A DNA stretch of 11,107 nucleotides from Fimbriiglobus sp. (GCA_025352585.1 JANXTD010000462.1:1-11107); one strand, 5' to 3'. Counted from the stretch's first letter, positions 1 through 7,442 are shown. Translations and numbers: made by a program. Notes: generated by a model from the sequence alone, not told the origin.

Positions 1-567
1 CGCATCCTCAACCCCGACGACATCAAGACGTACCCGCTCTTCGGCGACGGCGCGGGCGCGGTCATCCTCGAACGCGCCCCGGCCGGCCCGACCGGGACGG
101 ACGCCCGGGGGATTTTGGCGTACAGCATGGGGTCCGACGGCTCAGGCGGCCCGCTGCTCGAGCGCCCCGCCTGCGGCAGCCGCCTGCCGGTGACGCCCGA
201 ACTCATCGCGGCCGGCAAGCACTTCATGGTCATGGACGGCCGCGCCGTGTTCCGCTGGGCCGTCGAAATCCTGTGCGACACGATCCAGGACGTGTTGACC
301 GCCGCCAACCTGACGCCCAACGACATCGACTTGTACATCCCGCACCAGGCCAACATCCGCATCATCAACGCGGCCATTGACGTGTTGCACATCCCGCGGA
401 CGAAGGTCTTCAACAACCTCGAGAAGTACGGCAACACCTCCGGCGGCTCGATCCCGATCGCGCTCGACGAGGCGTACGCCGAGGGCAAACTGAAGCCGGG
501 GATGCTGGCGGTGATGAGCGGCTTCGGCGCGGGCCTCGCCTGGGGCACCGCCGTCATGCGCGTCTAA
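1..567 (+). CDS. fabH: 3-oxoacyl-ACP synthase III (FabH), C-terminal part
   Basis: Beta-ketoacyl-ACP synthase III starts fatty-acid synthesis in the cytoplasm by condensing acetyl-CoA with malonyl-ACP. The window opens inside the gene in frame 1; about 188 residues remain, roughly the last 55-60% of a family member of about 320-335 residues. Visible family features are the GDGAGA glycine-rich turn (codons 15-20 of the window), the PHQAN segment with the catalytic His (codon at 343-345), and the YGNTSGGSIP segment with the catalytic Asn (codon at 433-435). The active-site Cys lies upstream of the window. The C-terminus ends in the usual GFGAGLAWG-type strand and stops at TAA. A small acidic gene follows after 15 bp on the same strand and is probably cotranscribed. 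The thiolase-fold HMG-CoA synthase relatives are less likely because the PHQAN and GNTS motifs are FabH-like. Confidence 0.95.
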   Translation, partial: RILNPDDIKTYPLFGDGAGAVILERAPAGPTGTDARGILAYSMGSDGSGGPLLERPACGSRLPVTPELIAAGKHFMVMDGRAVFRWAVEILCDTIQDVLTAANLTPNDIDLYIPHQANIRIINAAIDVLHIPRTKVFNNLEKYGNTSGGSIPIALDEAYAEGKLKPGMLAVMSGFGAGLAWGTAVMRV

Positions 568-582
568 TCGGGGGGCCGGGCG

Positions 583-789
583 ATGGGCGACGACTTCGAC
601 GACCAGACCGCGATGTGGGGCGTGCCGCTCGACGAGCCGGCCGACGCCGTGGCACCGCCGGGGCCGCCACCCGAAGTGACGCCGCCGCGGGACGACGCCG
701 CCGACGCCTCGTTCCTCCTGCGCGGCGACGAGCCGCCGAGTGACGGCGTCTACCGGCCCCGCCTGCGCGGCTTCGGCGACGACGCCTGA
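583..789 (+). CDS. small acidic, proline-rich hypothetical protein
   Basis: This encodes 68 residues that I do not recognise as any family. The composition is strongly acidic and Pro-rich (many Asp/Glu, PPGPPPEVTPP in the middle, DDAADASF and GFGDDA near the end), with no signal peptide or membrane segment, so it is probably a cytoplasmic and perhaps disordered protein. It begins at ATG 583, 15 bp after the fabH stop, behind a G-rich stretch (GGGGG at 570-575) that could serve as a ribosome site. Spacing and strand suggest it rides on the fabH transcript. Its TGA stop ends 1 bp before the stop codon of the convergent membrane-protein gene. Short length and skewed composition leave open that it is not translated, but the frame is open and the position is gene-like. 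Confidence 0.55.
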   Translation: MGDDFDDQTAMWGVPLDEPADAVAPPGPPPEVTPPRDDAADASFLLRGDEPPSDGVYRPRLRGFGDDA

Positions 790-790
790 C

Positions 791-2479
791 TCACTCCGCG
801 GGTAACAGCAGCGCGGCCGACCGCACTTCAAAGGCGTCCGCTTCGTTGAGCGGCCGCAGCCAGAATTCGCCCGCCTCGTCGTTCACCCAGAAGTCGAGCG
901 TCCAGTCGTTGGGCGTGAGCCACGGCATGCAGACGCTCACGCCAGTCGTGCCGTCGGGCCGCCGCCACGCCAGTTGAATCGCCACGCGGTCGGAGGCCCG
1001 CGGGTAGCGCAACGTCACCCGGACGCCGGCGACGAAGCCGCGCGTCGGGGCCGCGAATCGCCAGACGGGCGGCGCGCCGGTGACCCACTCCCCGGCCGGC
1101 TCGCCGGGCACCTCCGCCGGCGCGGGCTTCGGCACGGCCAGCGGCACGACGCGGTACGGGGGCGCGTCAGGGATGTCGCGGGCGAAGGGGTGGCCGCGCG
1201 ACCGCAACAGCCGCGTGCCGGTGGTCACCTCCCAGCAGGGGAACATCTGGTGCTTCGACAGGAGGAATTCGAGCGGCAGGCCGCCGTCGCGGTCCTCGGC
1301 GAACAGGTCGGACTTGGCGTGGTGGTACCGCCCCGCCTTCTCGCCGTCGGCCCAGCCCCAGTAGTGGACGACCAGGGTCAAGGCGAGCGCGACCGACGCG
1401 CCGGCGAACTCGGCGCGGCGACCGACGGGGCCGACGAACTTGACGCAATGGATCACCCCCAGGATCGGCAGGAACGCCAGCAACGGGATGCTGCGAACCG
1501 CGAAGCCGCAGGGGCGCGCCTTGCCGGTGCCGTAGGCCATCAGCGCGAGCGCCAGGACGACCGCCAGCCCGCCGACCGCGACCGCCCGCCGGCCGGGCGA
1601 CTTGACCAAATCGGCGAGTTGCGCCGCCGCCAGGAGTGCCGTGAACCCGACCGCCAGCAGGCCCGACGCCGGCCACCAGCGCGGGCCGAGGTTGCCGAGC
1701 GCCATCGAGTAGAACTCCGCGACGACGTTGGCCGCCTCCGGCAAGCTGTTGGGCACCCCCGCGGGCGTCGGGTTGCGCCGCAACTCGGCGTAGGACCAGG
1801 CGAAGAAGCCGCACGCCAACAGCGGCAGCGCGAGGGCGAGGGCGTCGCGCCGCCGGCCGCGGAGGGCGAGTAGCGCGACCCAGGCCGTCGCCCCCGGCAC
1901 GAACGCCAGCCCGACCCAGCCCCCGAGCGCGAGCAACGCCGTCAAGACGGCGACGCGCCAGGCGGTGACGCGCGGCAGCCAGATGTCGGCGCAAGCCACG
2001 CAGCGGACGAACAGCGCGATCAGCAGCACGTCGATCGTGAAGTGCATCTGGTAGCCGAGCAGGAGGTTTTCCGACGCCCCAGGGTTCATCACCAGCAGCG
2101 GCACGGCCACGTCGATGCCGTGCCACCGGCCGCGCAATTGCCGCAGGGTGTGCAGCAGAATCGCGGCGCTCGCCGACAGCAGGGTGACGCTGACCCAGAG
2201 GCCGGCGCGGAAGTCGCCTCCGGTCGCGTGGAACAGCCCATACATCACTGTCCGGCCGAGGACGTAGCGGTGCTGGTTGAGCCGACCGAAGACCCAGTCG
2301 AGCGAACTCGTGACGCCGTACAGACCGTCGAGGTCGTACCACTCCTCCCACATTGGCGCGTCGCGGCCGTGGCGAACGACGTAGGCGAACAGGGCGACCG
2401 TCAGGGCCAGCCAGACGCCGACCGACCAGCGGGTGGGGTCGTTCCAGTGGGCGCGGAAGTCCCGCGCGAGCCAGGTCAT
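791..2479 (-). CDS. polytopic membrane protein, GT-C glycosyltransferase-like
   Basis: The product has 562 residues and no assured family. Residues about 17-375 hold roughly nine or ten hydrophobic segments (for example 20-36, 95-110, 148-163, 174-207, 213-230, 272-290, 298-315, 330-350 and 358-375). A soluble C-terminal region of about 170 residues follows, rich in Trp and beta-strand-like sequence. After the first membrane segment comes an acidic aromatic loop, WEEWYDLD at residues 44-51. Acidic residues in the first extracytoplasmic loop are the hallmark of GT-C enzymes, which move sugars from lipid-linked donors, so a role in building envelope or surface glycans is inferred. The start is taken at ATG 2479; the frame is open far upstream, but that extension runs antisense through the gshA-type gene and lacks hydrophobic character. 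The gene is divergent from that ligase and converges on the small acidic gene. It could also be a non-enzymatic membrane protein. Confidence 0.8.
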   Translation of the reverse strand: MTWLARDFRAHWNDPTRWSVGVWLALTVALFAYVVRHGRDAPMWEEWYDLDGLYGVTSSLDWVFGRLNQHRYVLGRTVMYGLFHATGGDFRAGLWVSVTLLSASAAILLHTLRQLRGRWHGIDVAVPLLVMNPGASENLLLGYQMHFTIDVLLIALFVRCVACADIWLPRVTAWRVAVLTALLALGGWVGLAFVPGATAWVALLALRGRRRDALALALPLLACGFFAWSYAELRRNPTPAGVPNSLPEAANVVAEFYSMALGNLGPRWWPASGLLAVGFTALLAAAQLADLVKSPGRRAVAVGGLAVVLALALMAYGTGKARPCGFAVRSIPLLAFLPILGVIHCVKFVGPVGRRAEFAGASVALALTLVVHYWGWADGEKAGRYHHAKSDLFAEDRDGGLPLEFLLSKHQMFPCWEVTTGTRLLRSRGHPFARDIPDAPPYRVVPLAVPKPAPAEVPGEPAGEWVTGAPPVWRFAAPTRGFVAGVRVTLRYPRASDRVAIQLAWRRPDGTTGVSVCMPWLTPNDWTLDFWVNDEAGEFWLRPLNEADAFEVRSAALLLPAE

Positions 2480-2519
2480 TGCGGGTACTCTGCCGTGGGG
2501 CGGTTGCGAGGGCGGGTCA

Positions 2520-2550
2520 ATCTTGCTTCTTGGAATCAAGATAGTAAAGT
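2520..2550 (+). promoter_or_regulatory. candidate promoter/operator in the divergent spacer
   Basis: The 135-bp spacer between the two divergent genes contains a short AT-richer island. TTGCTT (2523-2528) and TAAAGT (2545-2550) are spaced 16 bp apart and could be -35 and -10 boxes for the ligase gene; each is a partial match only. Overlapping them is an inverted repeat ATCTTG (2520-2525) / CAAGAT (2537-2542), with a second TCTTG copy (2528-2532) that can pair with the same right arm. A symmetric site inside the promoter would suit a repressor, but no regulator is identifiable here. Confidence 0.3.
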
Positions 2551-2614
2551 ATGGGCACTTCTCCACGTCTTCCGTGACCCGCTCTCGCCCGCCGTCGGCC
2601 CGGAGAAGCCCCCC

Positions 2615-3943
2615 GTGAGTACGCACCCCGCCCCGGACGCCTTCCTCGCCGACGCGGAGCCGGTGCGCCTGGCCGACACGCTCGACTACTTCCACGCCGG
2701 CGGCAAGCCTCGCGCCGAGTGGCGCGTCGGGGCCGAGTTCGAGAAGTTCGCCCTCGACCGCCGCACCGGCCGCGCCATCAGCTACGGCGAGCCGGGCGGC
2801 GTCCGCGACATCTTGCAGGCGCTGGCCCGCCGCTACGGCTGGCAGCCGCACCACGAGGGCGACCACCTCACCTCCCTGAGCCGCGACGGCTGCGTGATCT
2901 CGCTCGAACCGGGCGGGCAGGTCGAATTCTCGACGCCGCCGCTGTTGCACCTCGCCGACATGGCGCGGGAACTGTACCGCCACCGCGACGAGTTGCGGGC
3001 CGTCGTCGATCCGTCGCAAGTGATCTGGGTCGCCGCCGGGCTGACGCCGTTCGCCCGCGTCGAGGGCATCCCACTCGGGCCGCGCCGCCGGCACGCCGTC
3101 ATGGCGGAGTACCTGCCGTCGCACTCGCCGACGGCGCTGACCATGATGAAAGCGACCGCGAGTACGCAGGCCGCTTTCGACTACGCCGACGAGGCCGACG
3201 CGGTGACGAAGTTCACCGTCGCGCTCAAGCTTGGGCCGCTGTTCAACGCCTTGCTGCTGAACGGCGCGTACCGCCACGGCGAGCCGTCCGGCTGGGCGTC
3301 GTACCGCGGCCGCGTCTGGCAGGGCATGGACCCCGACCGCTCCGGGCCACTCGTCGCCCTACTCGACCACGGCCTGAGTTTCGAGAGTTACCGCGACTAC
3401 TTGCTCGACGTGCCGATGCTGTTCCTCTTCCGCGACGGCGACTACCGCCCCGCCGGTGGCCGCAGTTTCCGCGACTATCTGACTCACGGCATCGGCGGCC
3501 GCTACCCCACGCCAGCGGAGTGGGAACTACACCTGACGACAGTCTTCCCCGACGTGCGGCTGAAGAACTTCCTCGAAGTCCGCGGGGCCGACGCGACCCC
3601 ACCAGCGCTTGCCTTGGGCGTCCCGGCGTTCTGGAAGGGCTTGCTCTACGACCCCACAACATTGGCCGACGCGGCCGCGATCGCCTGTACGATTGCGCCG
3701 GACGATTTACCTCGCCTCTGCGAAAGCGTCAGCCGCCACGGCCTGAACGCGACTTACGTCGGGCGAAGCGTGCGGTTCTGGACGACGGCGCTGCTTGACC
3801 TCGCCGCACGGGGTTTGGTCAACCAGCACGCCTCGGACGAAGTGTCGTATCTCGACCCGTTGCGGGAAGTGGCCAGTCTCGAAACGTCACAGCACGCGGC
3901 GCAACTCACTCGTGACGCAGTTCTTGCGTCACTCGAATACTAG
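2615..3943 (+). CDS. gshA: glutamate-cysteine ligase (plant/proteobacterial GCS2-type)
   Basis: Glutamate-cysteine ligase joins L-glutamate and L-cysteine using ATP to give gamma-glutamylcysteine, the first step of glutathione-type thiol synthesis, in the cytoplasm. The 442-residue product is family-length. Motifs in order are GAEFEKF (39-45), LEPGGQVEFS (97-106, substrate pocket region), the conserved MMKATASTQ segment (177-185), RVWQGMDPDR (233-242), LDVPMLF (264-270) and LKNFLEVRGAD (316-326). This pattern is that of the plant/alphaproteobacterial class (PF04107), not the E. coli GshA class. The start is GTG 2615, chosen because GGAGAAG (2602-2608) sits 6 bp upstream; the frame stays open further upstream without coding character. 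No glutathione synthetase gene is visible nearby, so the end product (glutathione, or gamma-Glu-Cys for another thiol such as the EgtA step of ergothioneine) cannot be settled from this window. Confidence 0.92.
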   Translation: MSTHPAPDAFLADAEPVRLADTLDYFHAGGKPRAEWRVGAEFEKFALDRRTGRAISYGEPGGVRDILQALARRYGWQPHHEGDHLTSLSRDGCVISLEPGGQVEFSTPPLLHLADMARELYRHRDELRAVVDPSQVIWVAAGLTPFARVEGIPLGPRRRHAVMAEYLPSHSPTALTMMKATASTQAAFDYADEADAVTKFTVALKLGPLFNALLLNGAYRHGEPSGWASYRGRVWQGMDPDRSGPLVALLDHGLSFESYRDYLLDVPMLFLFRDGDYRPAGGRSFRDYLTHGIGGRYPTPAEWELHLTTVFPDVRLKNFLEVRGADATPPALALGVPAFWKGLLYDPTTLADAAAIACTIAPDDLPRLCESVSRHGLNATYVGRSVRFWTTALLDLAARGLVNQHASDEVSYLDPLREVASLETSQHAAQLTRDAVLASLEY

Positions 3944-3945
3944 AT

Positions 3946-4017
3946 CGACTGGTGAGCCAAGAGCGTCAGCGACCGGAGGTCTAAGCCTCACCAGTCGCTG
4001 ACGGTCTTGGCTCGCCA
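3946..4017. repeat. nested inverted repeat after the ligase gene (REP-like or terminator)
   Basis: A 24-nt left arm (3950-3973) pairs with a 24-nt right arm (3994-4017) with two mismatches, around a 20-nt loop that itself has GAGG/CCTC pairing (3976-3979 with 3986-3989). A second pairing is also possible and excludes the first: CGACTGGTGAG (3946-3956) is perfectly complementary to CTCACCAGTCG (3987-3997). It begins 2 bp after the stop codon of the ligase gene. There is no T-run after the right arm, so a standard intrinsic terminator is not well supported. The size and palindromic nesting resemble REP/BIME-type intergenic repeats, or a symmetrical bidirectional stem that ends or protects the transcript. 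Confidence 0.7.
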
Positions 4018-4021
4018 ATGA

Positions 4022-4126
4022 CGTGATACATCACGAAATCAGTCGAGATTTCGCCGTGAATTATTACCAAATCGATCGGTGTTGACGTGATTTTGTGTTG
4101 ACCAATCATCTCCACGACGATAAACA
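4022..4126 (+). promoter_or_regulatory. promoter region with palindrome upstream of the lipoprotein/DUF1559 genes
   Basis: The 148-bp stretch before the small export-signal gene is much richer in A+T than its surroundings. It contains a perfect palindrome CGTGAT-AC-ATCACG (4022-4035), a plausible dimeric-regulator site. TTGACC (4098-4103) matches five of six bases of the -35 consensus and is 17 bp from TAAACA (4121-4126), a weak -10. A second TTGACG (4082-4087) lies just upstream. Start at ATG 4166 would leave an untranslated leader of about 35 nt. The box assignment is by eye and uncertain. Confidence 0.35.
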
Positions 4127-4165
4127 TAGTGCAGTCGATGCCGTGACCCGTTCGCTGGAGATGCC

Positions 4166-4588
4166 ATGACGCCCCGATTCGCCACCTGGATCGTCGCCGG
4201 TTTCGCGCTGATGCCGTTGGGCTGTCGGGACGACACCGGCCGCAAGCCGACCTTCGCGGTGACGGGCAAAGTGCTGATCGATTCCAAGCCGGCTGAGCAC
4301 GCGACAGTCGTGTTCCACCCCGTCGGCGTGAGCGGCCCGGAGGTCGTCAAGCCGCGCGGCACGGTCAAGACCGACGGCACGTTCACGCTGACGACTTACG
4401 ACGGCAACGACGGGGCACCGACCGGCGACTACCTCGTGACGGTCGAACTTTGGCTCGCCGGGGTCCGCCCGGACGAACCGCCGTCGAACCGCCTCAACGT
4501 CAAGTTCGCCCGGCCCGAGACTTCGGGGCTGACGGCGACGGTCCTGGCCGGCCCCACGACCCTCGAAACGATTGCCCTGAAACGCTAA
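4166..4588 (+). CDS. small secreted/lipoprotein with transthyretin-like domain
   Basis: The product has 140 residues: a short N-terminal export signal (residues 1-20), then a single beta-sandwich-like domain beginning VTGKVLIDSKPAEHATVVFHP. The pattern of GKV, a designed 'P/A-x-V-x-F-x-P' strand, T(x)DGTFTLTTYDGNDGAPTGDYLVTV and a C-terminal strand is that of carboxypeptidase-regulatory-like/transthyretin-like domains common in planctomycete lipoproteins. Cys20 in MPLGC is a likely lipidation site, but Pro at -3 makes the lipobox imperfect. It would act at the cell envelope, in the periplasm. ATG 4166 is preceded by GGAG (4157-4160). The gene ends 30 bp before the DUF1559 gene, and together they form the usual planctomycete pair, probably one operon. 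Its ligand or partner is unknown. Confidence 0.8.
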   Translation: MTPRFATWIVAGFALMPLGCRDDTGRKPTFAVTGKVLIDSKPAEHATVVFHPVGVSGPEVVKPRGTVKTDGTFTLTTYDGNDGAPTGDYLVTVELWLAGVRPDEPPSNRLNVKFARPETSGLTATVLAGPTTLETIALKR

Positions 4589-4618
4589 CTTCGCCCGCCC
4601 CGTACCGGAGGATTACCC

Positions 4619-5596
4619 ATGACCCGTTTGAAGTCCCGCCGCGGATTCACCCTGATCGAGCTGCTCGTCGTGATCGCCATCATCGCGATCCTGATCGGGC
4701 TGCTGCTGCCCGCGGTGCAGAAGGTCCGCGAGTCGGCGGCCCGCTCGACCTGCACGAACAACTTGAAGCAGTTCGGCCTGGCGTTCCACAACTACCACGA
4801 CCCGAACGCGGGGCTGCCGAGCAACATCCGGCCCGCGGCCGCCGGCACCGTCCGGGTGCGCTGGCTCACGTACATCTTGCCGTACATCGAGCAGGACAAC
4901 CTGTACCGCAAGATCGACCAGACGAAGAACTGGTCGGACGCCGCCAACACGCCCTACACCAGTCAGCTTCTCAAGGGTGTCCAGTGCCCGTCGGCCCCGA
5001 ACGGTGTCATCCTGGACGGCGCGCCCGACAGCAGTTGGACGCCGATCGTCGCCAACGGGGACTACGCCGGCATTTACGGGGTGGACCCGCAACTGGCGAC
5101 GGCGAACCTGGTGGACGCGGCGTCGGCCAAGGTCGACAACGGGGCGATCTCGAAGACGCTCAAGCTCACCTTCGCCAGCTTCACCGACGGCCTGTCGAAC
5201 ACGATCCAACTCACCGAGTCGGCCGGGCGTCCCAACCGCTACGTCAACGGGAAACTCGTGACCACGGCCGCGGGGGTGAGTCGCATCAACGGCGGCGGCT
5301 GGTGCCGCCCGGCCTCGGAGATTTCGCTGCTCAAAGGCTCGAGCGCCGACGGCTCGAGCTACCCCGGCCCCGCCGGCATCAACGTCAGCAACGGCCAGCT
5401 CATCACCTCGTACGGGGCGACCGGCGACGCGGTGTACGGCACCGACGGCTCGGGCCAGATTTACGCCTTCCACACCGGCGGCGCGAACGCCCTGCTGGCC
5501 GACGGTTCGGTGCGGTTCCTGCGGTCGAGTACCGACATCCGCGTCCTGGCGGCGCTGGTAAGCCGCAACGGCGGCGAGACGTACCAGGCGGATTAA
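4619..5596 (+). CDS. DUF1559 family protein with type IV pilin-like N-terminus
   Basis: The product has 325 residues. Residues 8-30 give [19 protein letters not shown], a prepilin/pseudopilin leader with the G/F processing site and Glu at +5, followed by the hydrophobic helix. The body is the DUF1559 domain (PF07596, listed as SBP_bac_10), with the [17 protein letters not shown] segment after the helix, a [11 protein letters not shown] segment, and the C-terminal [17 protein letters not shown] motif (the H-x9-DG signature). This very expanded planctomycete family is thought to be processed by a prepilin peptidase and exposed in the envelope; the function is not established. A strong ribosome site GGAGG (4607-4611) lies 7 bp before ATG 4619. 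It follows the lipoprotein-like gene by 30 bp. Length and motifs are complete, so it is probably intact. Confidence 0.93.
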   Translation: MTRLKSRRGFTLIELLVVIAIIAILIGLLLPAVQKVRESAARSTCTNNLKQFGLAFHNYHDPNAGLPSNIRPAAAGTVRVRWLTYILPYIEQDNLYRKIDQTKNWSDAANTPYTSQLLKGVQCPSAPNGVILDGAPDSSWTPIVANGDYAGIYGVDPQLATANLVDAASAKVDNGAISKTLKLTFASFTDGLSNTIQLTESAGRPNRYVNGKLVTTAAGVSRINGGGWCRPASEISLLKGSSADGSSYPGPAGINVSNGQLITSYGATGDAVYGTDGSGQIYAFHTGGANALLADGSVRFLRSSTDIRVLAALVSRNGGETYQAD

Positions 5597-5599
5597 CGC

Positions 5600-5617
5600 C
5601 CCGACGATTGCGTCGGG
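5600..5617 (+). terminator. short GC-rich hairpin after the DUF1559 gene
   Basis: CCCGACG (5600-5606) pairs perfectly with CGTCGGG (5611-5617) around a 4-nt loop, starting 3 bp after the DUF1559 stop. No T-run follows, so it is a weak intrinsic-terminator candidate, or an mRNA 3'-end stabiliser. Confidence 0.35.
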
Positions 5618-5631
5618 CCCCTCGAGCGCTT

Positions 5632-5686
5632 ACAACCACTGGCGTAGACCTTCCTCTCAGGAGTGATGGCATGCGTCAGTGGTTGT
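5632..5686 (+). promoter_or_regulatory. RNA stem over the ThuA-like start codon
   Basis: The leader segment 5632-5646 can pair with 5672-5686 over 15 positions: ten perfect pairs (ACAACCACTG with CAGTGGTTGT), then five that include two G-U wobbles. The right arm takes the last two bases of the ATG start (5671-5673) and the following codons; the ribosome site AGGAG (5659-5663) falls in the 25-nt loop. As RNA this would hinder initiation, so a translational control function is inferred. Chance pairing is possible. Confidence 0.4.
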
Positions 5687-6663
5687 TCGCGTTGGTGGTG
5701 TCGCTCGGGTTCGGCACCGTCGGGGTCGCCGCCGACCCGTGGCTCACGTACGAGGGCGGCGACGGGCCGGGCAAGGGCAAGCACGTCGTCTTCGTCAGCG
5801 GCGACGAGGAGTACCGCTCCGAGGAGGCGCTGCCGATGCTGGCGAAAATCCTTTCGACCCGGCACGGCTTCAAATGCACGGTGCTCTTCGCCATCGACCC
5901 CGCCGACGGCACGGTCGCCCCGAACGTGACCAACAACATCCCCGGCCTCGAGGCGCTCAAGACGGCCGACCTGATGGTGGTGTCGTTGCGCTTCCGCACG
6001 CTGCCGGACGAGCAGTTCCAGTACGTCGCCGACTACCTCGACGCCGGCAAGCCGGTCGTCGGCCTGCGCACCTCGACGCACGCCTTTAAGCCGGGCACGA
6101 AGGGCAAGTACGCCAAGTACAACTCGAACGGCTTCGGCAAGCAAGTCCTCGGCGAGACGTGGGTCAACCACCACGGCCACCACGGCGTCGAGGGCACCCG
6201 CGGGGTCTTCACCGACGCCGGCAAGTCGCACCCGATCCTGCGCGGCGTCACGCCCGGCAGCGTCTTCGGCACCTCCGACGTGTACACCGTCAACCTGCCG
6301 CTGGTCTCGTCGGCCGTGCCGCTGGTGCTGGGCGAAGTGACCGCGACCCTGAAGCCCGACTCCGTCGCCGTGACCGGCAAGAAGAACGACCCGATGATGC
6401 CGGTCGCCTGGACGAAGACCTACGGCGACGACGGCGCCAAGGGCCGCGTCTTCACGACGACGATAGGCGCGTCCCAGGACTGCGAGTTCGAGGGCACGCG
6501 GCGGATGATCGTCAACGCCTGCTTCTGGGCCGCCGGCCTGGAGGAGAAGATCCCGGCCGTGACCGACGTGACTTACGTCGGCGAGTTCAAGCCGACGCGG
6601 TTCCAGTTCCGCAAGGACGCCGAGTGGAAGCCGGGCAAGACGCCGGCCGAGTACGGCAAGTAG
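5671..6663 (+). CDS. secreted ThuA-like domain protein
   Basis: The product has 330 residues and carries a Sec signal peptide (MRQWLFALVVSLGFGTVGVAA, predicted cleavage after Ala21). The mature part matches the ThuA-like fold (class I glutamine-amidotransferase-like): GKHVVFVSGDEEYRSEEA (about 36-53), the strand TADLMVVSLRFRTLPDEQ (98-115), GKPVVGLRTSTHAF (126-139), the histidine-rich WVNHHGHHG (164-172), THPIL-like SHPILRGV (186-193) and the C-terminal GRVFTTTIGASQDCEFEG (258-275). ThuA is linked to trehalose or sugar-related metabolism in rhizobia, but in planctomycetes this large exported family is of unknown substrate, so only a sugar- or nucleotide-fold role is inferred. ATG 5671 has AGGAG 7 bp upstream. 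Its TAG stop ends 2 bp before the stop of the convergent deacetylase gene. The start codon may lie in an RNA stem (5632-5686). Confidence 0.9.
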   Translation: MRQWLFALVVSLGFGTVGVAADPWLTYEGGDGPGKGKHVVFVSGDEEYRSEEALPMLAKILSTRHGFKCTVLFAIDPADGTVAPNVTNNIPGLEALKTADLMVVSLRFRTLPDEQFQYVADYLDAGKPVVGLRTSTHAFKPGTKGKYAKYNSNGFGKQVLGETWVNHHGHHGVEGTRGVFTDAGKSHPILRGVTPGSVFGTSDVYTVNLPLVSSAVPLVLGEVTATLKPDSVAVTGKKNDPMMPVAWTKTYGDDGAKGRVFTTTIGASQDCEFEGTRRMIVNACFWAAGLEEKIPAVTDVTYVGEFKPTRFQFRKDAEWKPGKTPAEYGK

Positions 6664-6665
6664 TC

Positions 6666-7442
6666 TCAGCCCATCGGCAGGTGGTCCTGGCCGGGGGTCA
6701 GGTTCACCGCGGCGATCGACACCTTCGACCCCAGCACCACCGACATCAAGTTGTCGTTGCCGACCGGGTGCGGCAGCGCGAACAGTTCGCCGTACATGAA
6801 GCCGCACTTGGCCCCGTGGACGGCCGCGTGGGCGTTGACGAAGTGCTTCACCTTGGCGAAGCGATCCGCGTCGAACTGCGACTCGTAGGCCTCGATCGAC
6901 GCCAGCTTTTGCGCGATCGTGTCTTCGATGTCGATGACGAAGGTCGAGTGCCAGTGCCGCTGCTCGGCGTCGGTCGGGAAGAGCGCGTAGACGAGGTGCG
7001 GCACGCGGTACGGGGCCTCGCCGCCGAAGCGGTCGTCCCACTTCGTCAGTTGCGAGTAGAAGCGCGACGCCTCGGCGATGAGGTGCCCCTGGTGGTGGTC
7101 CGGCGACGCGGCGGGCGTGCGGCCGGCCCCGGCGATGAGCACCTTCGGCTGGTACTTGCGCAACTCCGTGGCGACGCGGTAGCGTGCCTCCGGCCCGTCC
7201 ATCAGCACGCGGTTCGGCAGCCCCAAGTTCACGCGCACCTGGACGCCGAGGGCGACCCGCGCGACCTCCGCCTCGTGCTTGCGCTTTTCGAGCGACCCGC
7301 GCGGCGTCGGCTCGCCGCTGGTCATGTCGAAGATGCCGACGCGGTAGCCCTGCTTGACGAGTTTCGCCAGCGTGCCGCCGCAGAGGATTTCGAGGTCGTC
7401 CGGGTGCGGGGCGATGGCGACGACATCAAGGTGTTCGGTCAC
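6666..7442 (-). CDS. PIG-L/LmbE-family deacetylase, BshB1-like
   Basis: Zinc-dependent N-deacetylases of this family remove an acetyl group from amino-sugar conjugates; BshB1 acts on GlcNAc-malate in bacillithiol synthesis. The 258-residue product opens LDVVAIAPHPDDLEI, with the metal-binding PHPDD at 12-16, then CGGTLAKLVKQGYRVGIFDMTSGE (21-44), RKYQPKVLI (95-103) and SPDHHQGH (113-120), the second metal/catalytic segment; here Ser replaces the His seen before PDH in many relatives. Overall layout is closest to BshB1, but the substrate is not proven and no bshA or bshC is in the window. The start is taken at GTG 7442. The reading frame is open for 76 more codons upstream, but that part crosses tRNA-Leu and lacks family sequence. 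The ribosome site is weak. The gene is divergent from the tRNA and converges on the ThuA-like gene. Cytoplasmic; no signal peptide is seen. Confidence 0.88.
   Translation of the reverse strand: MTEHLDVVAIAPHPDDLEILCGGTLAKLVKQGYRVGIFDMTSGEPTPRGSLEKRKHEAEVARVALGVQVRVNLGLPNRVLMDGPEARYRVATELRKYQPKVLIAGAGRTPAASPDHHQGHLIAEASRFYSQLTKWDDRFGGEAPYRVPHLVYALFPTDAEQRHWHSTFVIDIEDTIAQKLASIEAYESQFDADRFAKVKHFVNAHAAVHGAKCGFMYGELFALPHPVGNDNLMSVVLGSKVSIAAVNLTPGQDHLPMG

Noticed and set aside
1167..2351. Long Arg/Pro-rich frames overlapping the membrane protein, gshA-type, DUF1559 and ThuA-like genes
   Set aside because: They are alternative frames of clear genes in high-GC DNA, with Arg/Pro/Ala-rich non-family sequence and no independent start signals.
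2480..3277. Open upstream extension of the minus-strand membrane protein (266 more codons)
   Set aside because: It lies antisense to the well-supported glutamate-cysteine ligase gene, has the composition of a reversed GC-rich frame, and ATG 2479 gives a sensible start before the first membrane helix.
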